From: Dehalococcoidia bacterium | GTDB lineage: Bacteria; Chloroflexota; Dehalococcoidia; JACQUA01 | Length of the DNA stretch: 29,144 bases | Reading direction: 5' to 3' | Assembly: GCA_030689845.1 (NCBI GenBank) | Contig: JAUYHV010000153.1 | Location: forward strand, 1 to 29,144 | Shown here: one piece after another, positions 22,708-29,144 of the stretch | Numbering within the stretch: the stretch's first letter is position 1 | Layout of the letters: each line of letters starts with the position of its first letter | The notes under the pieces: generated by a model | Told to the model about the DNA's origin: nothing | Database searches by the model: none | Seen by the model: the letters and a program-made list of their open reading frames with translations, nothing else | Program-made: the position numbers and the translations under genes

Positions 22708-23560
22708 GACTTGCCTCCTTTCTCGAGACATTATTTAAACTGAGGGCGCCCGTGATCCGTTCTGTATTACTGTACACTTCAAGATGGTTACCACGGGCAT
22801 AGCCAATCACCGTGATTCCTAGTTGGGTAGCGAGGGAAACCGACCTTGTTAACGGCGCGCTCCTCGAAGCGACGATTGGCACTTTCATCCTTACGGCTTT
22901 CAATATCATTTCCGATGAGATACGGCCTGTGGTAAGGAGGACGAGGTCTGAAGTGGTAATATTTCGGAAAAGACACTCACCAGCTAATTTATCCAGGGTA
23001 TTATGGCGGCCGATATCCTCCGCCAACAATAGTAATTTTTCCCTGTTGCAAAGAGCGGAGGCGTGAACTCCGCCGCCCTGCTGGTGAAGGTCCGAGTTTT
23101 GGTAGAGCTGTTTCATGAAAAGAAGAATAATGTCTGCGTCTATTAAGAGGGAAGTATTTACTTTTGTTAAATTCCCTTTACCTTCAATGTAGCTGGCGCC
23201 TCCACCGCATCCCGACGTCAAAATTCTCTTGGAAGGGGGTTTATAGCCGGGTTTAATAAGGTGGACATCCGCGATGAAATCATCCTCACACACTCTCATA
23301 GTAGCGACGTCTTTTAGGTTTTCGATAATTCCTTCGTTATATAGAAACCCTGCGACAAGATAGTTGAGCTTGACCGGGGTGCATAATATTGTTACCAGTT
23401 CTGTTCCATTTACAAATATCTGCAGGGGAAATTCTTCGGAAGCCATCACTTCCATCCTGTTCCACCCTTCGGGTGAATAGCGCCAGCATGGAAGCTTAAC
23501 CTGGCCGTTATTTCGAGGGAAATCCATATCGGAGATGGTTATATTTTCCATCGAAATCAT
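22697..23560 (-). CDS. fdhD: FdhD sulfurtransferase for formate dehydrogenase maturation
   Basis: About 287 residues. FdhD passes sulfur from a cysteine desulfurase to the bis-MGD cofactor, which formate dehydrogenase needs. TSGCGGG (near residue 118) carries a single Cys in place of the CxxC of E. coli FdhD, a form I recall in other anaerobes. AEDIGRHNTLDK and TTGRISSEMILKA are clear family motifs. Start: ATG at 23560 preferred over the GTG at 23578; an ATG at 23551 is also possible, and a TATAAT (23559-23564) overlaps this region. It is translationally coupled to tatA, suggesting that the target enzyme is exported by the Tat route. No formate dehydrogenase is in the window. Confidence 0.9.
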   Translation of the reverse strand: MISMENITISDMDFPRNNGQVKLPCWRYSPEGWNRMEVMASEEFPLQIFVNGTELVTILCTPVKLNYLVAGFLYNEGIIENLKDVATMRVCEDDFIADVHLIKPGYKPPSKRILTSGCGGGASYIEGKGNLTKVNTSLLIDADIILLFMKQLYQNSDLHQQGGGVHASALCNREKLLLLAEDIGRHNTLDKLAGECLFRNITTSDLVLLTTGRISSEMILKAVRMKVPIVASRSAPLTRSVSLATQLGITVIGYARGNHLEVYSNTERITGALSLNNVSRKEASHVS

Positions 23561-23602
23561 TATAGCACAAATCTCCACGGATTTAGGAAATCTTCACATT
23601 TC

Positions 23603-23632
23603 TTGACTCTATAAAAAATAGGGTGTTAGAAT
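23603..23632 (+). promoter_or_regulatory. Promoter of the bicupin gene
   Basis: TTGACT (23603-23608) and TAGAAT (23627-23632), each a 5/6 match to the sigma-70 consensus, are 18 bases apart. The expected transcript starts near 23639, leaving a leader of about 30 bases with GAGG before the ATG at 23671. It lies in the divergent gap between fdhD and the cupin gene. Confidence 0.6.
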
Positions 23633-23670
23633 TACAGTCGAGCAAAGTTAGATATATATAGAGGTTTCAC

Positions 23671-24672
23671 ATGAGTAATTTTTACGACGCATGGTTAGGA
23701 TACTGGGATGAAGAAAAAAATGAACGTGAACAAGCCAGGGTTTTTATTAACGAAGAAGAACTTGAATGGGTCAGGACAAAGCAAGACTGGAGAGCGGCGC
23801 TTATTTGTGCCCGGGAAATCGGCTTTGTAACTACCGGGGTGACCATGCTCGGTGATATCCCCCGGGGCTGGCATACAGGCAGGCACTCTCATGGAGAAGA
23901 GGCTATCTATATTATTCAAGGCAGCGGATTCAGTGTTATAGATGATATCAGGTATAACTGGGAAACAGGCAGTTGTCTTTTTATGCCATATGGATCCGTT
24001 CACCAGCATTTCAATTCCGGTGAGGAAAAGGTACGGTATCTTTCCGCAATGGCTCTTCCACTGGAGCGTTTTGCCGGTATGGCCAGGATTATTCAGTATG
24101 AGGAGGCGGGGGAGAACTACATGGGTCAAACTGATAACATCAAAATGGCTGAATCGGAGATTCACCCCGAGCACGGAAGAATAGTCTTGCAATTGAAAGA
24201 CGCCCCGGTTGTAACTGCGGAGGAATTCGGGAGCTATCTTTCTAAGCTTAAAGACGAGTTTACCGAGTCTCAACCAAAAGAGATGAAGACAGTCGGGGTT
24301 CCCGGACACCGCTCACGCCTGGTTATGTTTATGGGAGGGCCTGAAAACAATTTCAAGGCAAGGGAGATTGAAATTACTTCCATACTCTGCGATGAGCCGG
24401 GGATGCATAGCGGTAAACATTCCCATATGGAAGCGCTGCTTTATGTATTGCAGGGGGAAGGTTACTCCATCGTTGATGACCGCAGGTTTGAATGGAAAAA
24501 GGGTACGCTATTCCAAGTACAGGGACCCGATACAGTCCACCAGCATTTCAACACAAGTAATACTGAAGCACAGCAATTAAGAATACATTTCGGTATCAGA
24601 GCCCAGTTCTTTCAGAAAATAGCAAAGGGGGTATTCCCATATCGATACTATGAGTTCAGTTCCTATAAATAA
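23671..24672 (+). CDS. Two-domain cupin protein (gentisate dioxygenase-like fold)
   Basis: 333 residues with two homologous cupin barrels. Copy 1 reads WHTGRHSHGEEAIYIIQG with VHQHFN near residue 113; copy 2 reads MHSGKHSHMEALLYVLQG with VHQHFN near 292. Likely metal ligands are His72, His74, Glu76 and His111 in copy 1, and His250, His252, Glu254 and His290 in copy 2, so both sites look competent. Bicupins include gentisate and other ring-cleaving dioxygenases and oxalate decarboxylases, but also non-enzymatic binding proteins. In a probable anaerobe an oxygenase role is doubtful. It is monocistronic and converges with selA. Substrate unknown. Confidence 0.72.
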   Translation: MSNFYDAWLGYWDEEKNEREQARVFINEEELEWVRTKQDWRAALICAREIGFVTTGVTMLGDIPRGWHTGRHSHGEEAIYIIQGSGFSVIDDIRYNWETGSCLFMPYGSVHQHFNSGEEKVRYLSAMALPLERFAGMARIIQYEEAGENYMGQTDNIKMAESEIHPEHGRIVLQLKDAPVVTAEEFGSYLSKLKDEFTESQPKEMKTVGVPGHRSRLVMFMGGPENNFKAREIEITSILCDEPGMHSGKHSHMEALLYVLQGEGYSIVDDRRFEWKKGTLFQVQGPDTVHQHFNTSNTEAQQLRIHFGIRAQFFQKIAKGVFPYRYYEFSSYK

Positions 24673-24746
24673 ACAATGGCAGCAGGAACTTTAACCTATT
24701 CCTTTAAATAGCGGGTGGTACCAGTTACCTTTTCAAAACTTATTTT

Positions 24747-26159
24747 TCATTTTGGACGGCGGGACGTTAATTTAGCGCCTGCAATATTTTCAGCTAACTG
24801 TGTCAATGCGCTGATAATATAGGGTTCATCTTCAACCGGTACGGTTCTCGGGTCAAGAAGGAGGGTATCTTTTTCGATCCGGCCGATTATTGGAATATCC
24901 ATATTTCTTAATACAGCGGAAATATCCTGAACCCCGGTCTTATGGGTCCGAACCCCCGGCTTCAGGGAAACAAGCCATGTTGGCAATGTGCTTCCCGGCA
25001 GGCTTCCTCCCCCAACTTCAGACTCGCCTTGTACTATGTCTGCGATGGAACTACACGATGCCGCCCATTTTTCAGCCCTTTTCCGGAGATCGTCCGGTTT
25101 TGCCGAGATCATCTGCCATACAGGTATTTTGTTAACTGCATCTCCTTTCAAGTAATGAAGCAAAGTGGCGGCCAGCCCTGACAATCTAACTTTATCGATA
25201 CGCAGCGCCCTGGCCAGCGGATGTTTCTCCATTTTATCTATGAGTTGCTTTTTGCCCGCGATTATGCCCGCCTGCGGACCGCCGAGCAATTTGTCGCCGG
25301 AAAAGAATGTAAGGCTGACACCGGAGGAAATGCTTTCCTGAACAAGGGGTTCTCTTAACAACCCATATTTTGTTGTGTCAATAAAACAGCCGCTGCCGAT
25401 ATCATCCAGCACCATAAGGGAATGCTTCTTCCCAACTTCAACTAATTCGTCCAGGGCAACCTCCCCGGTAAACCCGATGACACGGAAATTGCTGGAATGG
25501 ACGCGCAGTAGAGCTGCGGTACTGGGGGTTATGGCTGCTTCGTAATCCGTTTTATAGGTTATATTCGTCGTCCCCACATCGATCAGCCGTGCCCCGCTCT
25601 GCCGCATGACCTCGGGTACGCGGAACCCGCCGCCAATTTCTACAGATTGTCCCCGGGACACGATGACCTCTTTGCCTTTAACCAGGGCGCTCAATGCCAG
25701 TAGAACTGCTGAAGCGTTATTATTCACCACCATGGCAGACTCCGCACCGGTTATCTCTTTTAATAATGACCGGAGATGGTCCTGGCGCGAGCCGCGCTGA
25801 TTTCTATTTATATCAATTTCGAGGTTTACATAATTATTATTGGCCCCGGTCATGGCTTCGACAGTTTCACGACTTACAGAGGACCTTCCCAGGTTAGTAT
25901 GAAGGATGACTCCGGTTGCGTTGATAATTTTTCTCATAGAGGGGGTCTGGATCGCTGTGGCGCGACGGGCAATGGTTTCCACTATTGAATCGAACGGCGG
26001 CGGATCGCCGCCTCCCTTAATAAAGAGGCGGATTTCCTTGATATAACCACGGACCAGTTTAGTAAAAAGTAAATGATCATAACCGTCTGTAATGCTCTTA
26101 AGGCGCGGGTCGGAGATGATCTTGTCTACGCTTGGCAGGGAGCGGAGGGAGGTTTCCAA
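24747..26159 (-). CDS. selA: L-seryl-tRNA(Sec) selenium transferase (selenocysteine synthase)
   Basis: A 470-residue PLP enzyme that converts seryl-tRNA(Sec) to selenocysteinyl-tRNA(Sec) with selenophosphate. INATGVILHTNLGRS (79-93) is the family signature, LDDIGSGCF holds the PLP-binding Asp and FFSGDKLLGGPQ carries the PLP lysine, Lys290. Start is a TTG at 26159 with AGGAG 9 bases upstream; the near ATG is out of frame. The organism therefore most likely makes selenoproteins. selB, selD and the tRNA(Sec) gene, which often accompany selA, are not in the window. Converges with the bicupin gene. Confidence 0.95.
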   Translation of the reverse strand: METSLRSLPSVDKIISDPRLKSITDGYDHLLFTKLVRGYIKEIRLFIKGGGDPPPFDSIVETIARRATAIQTPSMRKIINATGVILHTNLGRSSVSRETVEAMTGANNNYVNLEIDINRNQRGSRQDHLRSLLKEITGAESAMVVNNNASAVLLALSALVKGKEVIVSRGQSVEIGGGFRVPEVMRQSGARLIDVGTTNITYKTDYEAAITPSTAALLRVHSSNFRVIGFTGEVALDELVEVGKKHSLMVLDDIGSGCFIDTTKYGLLREPLVQESISSGVSLTFFSGDKLLGGPQAGIIAGKKQLIDKMEKHPLARALRIDKVRLSGLAATLLHYLKGDAVNKIPVWQMISAKPDDLRKRAEKWAASCSSIADIVQGESEVGGGSLPGSTLPTWLVSLKPGVRTHKTGVQDISAVLRNMDIPIIGRIEKDTLLLDPRTVPVEDEPYIISALTQLAENIAGAKLTSRRPK

Positions 26160-26254
26160 AATTCATTACTCCTGTACTTTAGTAGGATAAATTGAAATCT
26201 CATCCAAATTATGACTTCCAGTCGGTTACCCCTGATAGTACCAAAAGATTTATC

Positions 26255-28600
26255 TCACGCCTTTTTACTCAAAGCGGCAAGGATTTTATCCGGTGTTATC
26301 GGCAGGCTCGTGAACCTCACAGATAAAGCATCGGATATGGCGTTGGCTATGGCCGGTATGACGGCTGACCTGGAACATTCACCACCTTCTTTTCCTCCAA
26401 AGGGACCCCCGGGGTCGGGGGCATGTATATGGATAGATTCCAGGCCAGGTGTATCCATGGCGCCGGGTAATTTATATTCAAGAAAACTTGGATTTATCAT
26501 TACTCCATCAACTCGCAATACATCTTCAAAAAGCACATCTCCCTGGGCCATCACAGCCTGGCCATCCAACTGTCCATCCAGGCTCAATGGATTAATAGGG
26601 AAACCGGAATCTCCGGCTGTTATTATTCTTAATATTTTGACTTTGCCCGTTTTTTTGTCCACCAAAACCTCTGCTACTGCGACAGCGAAGCTGTAGGCAT
26701 CCGTAAACCTGCCGGCTCCCCTGGATATTCCGGGTGCAAAGGTTACGCTGGCAAGGGCTTCCTTAAAACCGCGCCCAACTATATTTGTTCCCCCAGACAT
26801 CTGTGTAGCTTTCATAGCTTCCGAGAAAGAAAGAGATTTTTCCGGCGCGTGTTTTAATCGTATCTTGCCCTGGACTATTTCCAGGGAGGTTGGTTCAACA
26901 TTCAATACTTTTGATGTTAGACCCAGCAACTGCCGCCTGGCGTCTGCAGCGGCTCTTCGAACTGCTTCTCCTGAAACGAAAATTCCGCAACTCAGGTAGT
27001 TTCCCATATCCACGGGACACAATTCCGTATCGGCGGCAACTATAGATACATCTTCCAGCCTTAGTCCCAGTTCCTGGGCGGCAATCTGAGCCATGGCTGT
27101 GTGTGACCCCTGTCCGAATTCTACCTGGCCGGTAAAAATGGTTGCCGTGCCGTCAGGGTTCAGTTTGATCAGCGCGCCGCTGCCAAAGGGATAGACCGCG
27201 GAACCGCTGAACATGGCAGCAACGCCCATCCCTATTCCGTATCCGTCAGGCTTTTCCATTTTGTCTTGCCATCCTGCCCCTCTGGCGGCACTGGTCAGGC
27301 ACTCTTTAAGGCCGCAGCTTTTAAGCTTATCGCCATTGGGTAATACGTCGCCTGTTTCCCGGGCATTTTTCAGCCTTATTTCGAGGGGGTTAATCCCGAT
27401 ATCTGCGGCTATCATGTCGAGCTGGGACTCAATAGCAAAACGGGCCTGGGGATTGCCATGCCCCCTCTTGGGACAGCAGATTGATTTGTTAGTATACACG
27501 GCGGTTGCTTCATGCTTTACGTTGGGGATCCGGTAAACGGGGCTGGCAAATATATGGGTAAGGAACATAGCGATGGGTGACGTGCCCCTGTATGCTCCGG
27601 GGTCGGCAATAATTTTCATATGCTGGGCAACCAGCGTGCCATCCTTTTTCACGCCTGTTTTCAGGTCTATTATCATCGGATGACTGGTGCGGCATGTCAT
27701 AAAAACTTCCTCCCTGGTAAGGGTAATCTTCACAGGGAGCCCCGTTTTTTTTGAAAGAAGGGCAGCTAAAAATTCGTAGGGGAAGAGGTTTATTTTGCCA
27801 CCGAAAGCACCGCCGATATATGTTTTATGAACTCTAACTTTGCTGATTGGTAAACCAAGGGTCTTTGCCAGCCAGAATCGTTTTATGTCTATTCCCATGT
27901 TTGTCAGCCAGGCATCCAGTCCTCCCCACGAATTGAATTGGGCTACAACCACATGAGGTTCCATGGCAGCGTGGGCGGTGGCCACGGCAGTAAACCGGTC
28001 TTCCCTGATATAGTCGGCTTCCCGAAAGCCTTTTTCTATATCTCCATGGGATATCATCGTTGTGGCGCAAACGTTATTTACTACTTTATAAGGAACGGTT
28101 TTTTTCTTTGCTCCCCAGTCTTCCCATGCCGAGGTGGTGGACGGGACGATAACATCATGGACCTGGGGTGCACCTGGTTTCAAGGCATCTTCGGGGTTGA
28201 AAACAGCCGGGAGGATTTCATAGTCAACTTCAATCAGGTCCAGGGCCTGTTCCGCTGTTTCCAGGTCAACAGCGGCTACGGCTGCCACTTCTTCTCCGGC
28301 GTAGCGGGCTTTATCGATAGCGAGGGGATATTCATCAGCCGGATGGCCCGGGGTATCAACGAAGGCAAATCTTATACCCGGCGTGTCTTTCCCGGTGACA
28401 ACTGCTTTTACTCCGGGTAGTTTCTCTGCCTTTGAGGTATCAATACTGCGTATGGTGGCGTGGGGATACGGACTGCGTAAAATCTTACCATACAGCATAC
28501 CGGGCAAATTAATATCCTCTGTATATATGGCTTCACCAGTAGCTTTAACACGGGCGTCGATCAGGGGAACCGGTTTACCAACAACGTTGTAATCATTCAT
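26255..28600 (-). CDS. Molybdenum hydroxylase, large (molybdopterin-binding) subunit of the xanthine dehydrogenase family
   Basis: 781 residues. An N-terminal Ald_Xan_dh domain (GKPVPLIDARVKATGEAIYT) is followed by the molybdopterin-binding domain with GGAFGGK (near 250) and GQVEFGQGSH (near 500). Close to the C-terminus GPFGGKEGGE ends in the expected catalytic Glu. The general form is that of CoxL, 4-hydroxybenzoyl-CoA reductase alpha or nicotinate dehydrogenase. The FAD and [2Fe-2S] subunits that usually accompany it are absent: selA lies downstream and a transporter gene upstream. The substrate cannot be named. Start ATG at 28600; ribosome site weak. Confidence 0.88.
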   Translation of the reverse strand: MNDYNVVGKPVPLIDARVKATGEAIYTEDINLPGMLYGKILRSPYPHATIRSIDTSKAEKLPGVKAVVTGKDTPGIRFAFVDTPGHPADEYPLAIDKARYAGEEVAAVAAVDLETAEQALDLIEVDYEILPAVFNPEDALKPGAPQVHDVIVPSTTSAWEDWGAKKKTVPYKVVNNVCATTMISHGDIEKGFREADYIREDRFTAVATAHAAMEPHVVVAQFNSWGGLDAWLTNMGIDIKRFWLAKTLGLPISKVRVHKTYIGGAFGGKINLFPYEFLAALLSKKTGLPVKITLTREEVFMTCRTSHPMIIDLKTGVKKDGTLVAQHMKIIADPGAYRGTSPIAMFLTHIFASPVYRIPNVKHEATAVYTNKSICCPKRGHGNPQARFAIESQLDMIAADIGINPLEIRLKNARETGDVLPNGDKLKSCGLKECLTSAARGAGWQDKMEKPDGYGIGMGVAAMFSGSAVYPFGSGALIKLNPDGTATIFTGQVEFGQGSHTAMAQIAAQELGLRLEDVSIVAADTELCPVDMGNYLSCGIFVSGEAVRRAAADARRQLLGLTSKVLNVEPTSLEIVQGKIRLKHAPEKSLSFSEAMKATQMSGGTNIVGRGFKEALASVTFAPGISRGAGRFTDAYSFAVAVAEVLVDKKTGKVKILRIITAGDSGFPINPLSLDGQLDGQAVMAQGDVLFEDVLRVDGVMINPSFLEYKLPGAMDTPGLESIHIHAPDPGGPFGGKEGGECSRSAVIPAIANAISDALSVRFTSLPITPDKILAALSKKA

Positions 28601-28842
28601 ATTAATTGAGCTTTAAAGCGTTTTTAACGGAATTCCAGGCGAAGCCGGAGGAAAAGGGAAAACACCCTGTTTGAAAGCAGCAAAGCCTTAAGAAACATGG
28701 TTTTCCCGAATATATTTTTTGAAAGGCATTTTATTGTATCAAAGATTTGCCGTCTTCGCACACTGGTCACGCTGACCAAACACCGTCAAACATTCCCGGG
28801 ATTTTGCGATCTGATTTTATCTTTAAGAAGGCGGGGGATTTA

Positions 28843-28867
28843 GGGGCTGGCTTCAAGAGCCAGCCCC
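28843..28867 (-). terminator. Hairpin downstream of the binding-protein gene
   Basis: Perfect 10-bp arms GGGGCTGGCT/AGCCAGCCCC with a 5-nt loop, starting 9 bases after the stop codon of the binding-protein gene. The stem is very GC-rich, but the downstream strand reads TAAATCCCC rather than a long T run, so termination may be incomplete. The 276-base gap 28601-28876 holds nothing else that I can identify. Confidence 0.55.
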
Positions 28868-28876
28868 TTGCGGTTG

Positions 28877-29144
28877 CTATTTCTTTATGTCCTCGAACCT
28901 TGTAATATGGGGCGACTTCACCCAACCGGTGATAGGTGTCTGAATTCCTTTCTGGATCTGATAAACCTTTGCAAAGCGGGCCGCGCTGTGGTTATCAGCT
29001 GAGATGGTCAGAGGTCCCGTCAATCCCCCGGTATCGAATTCCTTGATATTTTTTTCCAGGGCCTGGTAAATAGTATCACCATTGACCTGTTCGGGCTTGA
29101 GCCCGTCTTTTTCTATCGCCATCTTGATGGCTTCGACGGGGAGT
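28877..29144 (-). CDS. Branched-chain amino acid-type ABC transporter substrate-binding protein, C-terminal end (partial)
   Basis: The last 88 or so residues of a periplasmic-binding-protein (Peripla_BP_6/LivK) family member, running off the right edge; the frame is open to the edge (LPVEAIKMAIEK). VNGDTIYQALEKNIKEFDTGGLTGPLTIS, read in parts, matches the C-terminal lobe where these proteins have a short motif on a target state being reached, and the end FEDIKK is a usual finish. Members bind branched-chain amino acids, amides or aromatic acids. The permease and ATPase genes would lie outside the window, if present. Confidence 0.75.
   Translation of the reverse strand, partial: LPVEAIKMAIEKDGLKPEQVNGDTIYQALEKNIKEFDTGGLTGPLTISADNHSAARFAKVYQIQKGIQTPITGWVKSPHITRFEDIKK

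Overview
The window looks like a chromosomal segment of an anaerobic, respiring or syntrophic bacterium. I infer a Peptococcaceae-type Firmicute (Pelotomaculum/Desulfotomaculum-like). The reasons are a soluble biotin carboxyltransferase pair joined to TCA-cycle genes, class I two-subunit fumarase, SelA, FdhD, orphan molybdenum hydroxylase genes and strong Gram-positive style Shine-Dalgarno sites. The placement comes from gene content only, not from a database comparison.

Layout, left to right. Positions 1-1862 hold a frameshifted GIY-YIG nuclease remnant with a GAAA-capped palindrome, lgt, a 55-residue Cys-rich protein followed by a strong bidirectional terminator, and a cluster of hairpin repeats. 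Positions 1863-13953 are one minus-strand operon of 14 genes. In transcription order these are: carboxyltransferase 12S subunit, 63-residue accessory protein, 5S/biotin subunit, aconitase-family large and small subunits, isocitrate dehydrogenase, malate dehydrogenase, fumarase alpha, two SdhC/D-like membrane anchors, a UbiA prenyltransferase, a two-helix protein, a cytochrome b and a SAM methyltransferase. It covers both arms of an incomplete TCA cycle (oxaloacetate to fumarate, and citrate to 2-oxoglutarate). It lacks the partners that normally sit beside these genes: fumarase beta, SdhA, SdhB and citrate synthase.

Positions 14155-17214 are a self-contained ferrous-iron operon on the minus strand: FeoB GTPase and FeoB permease as separate overlapping genes, a zinc ribbon, and a DtxR regulator fused to FeoA. 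A 13-bp-arm palindrome overlaps the -10 of its promoter. Next to it, on the plus strand, is a TGS-domain GTPase gene reduced by internal deletion to its two ends. A plus-strand run follows: GalT-like, TatD, and a lone SdhA/AprA-superfamily flavoprotein that lacks the usual fumarate-reductase histidine motif.

Positions 21321-23560 (minus) are fdhD-tatA-tatB-tatC, linking maturation of a formate dehydrogenase or similar molybdoenzyme with its export. A divergent promoter drives a two-domain cupin protein. selA, a solitary molybdenum hydroxylase catalytic subunit and the C-terminus of a branched-chain amino acid type ABC binding protein fill the right end. I saw no rRNA, tRNA, CRISPR array or intact insertion sequence.
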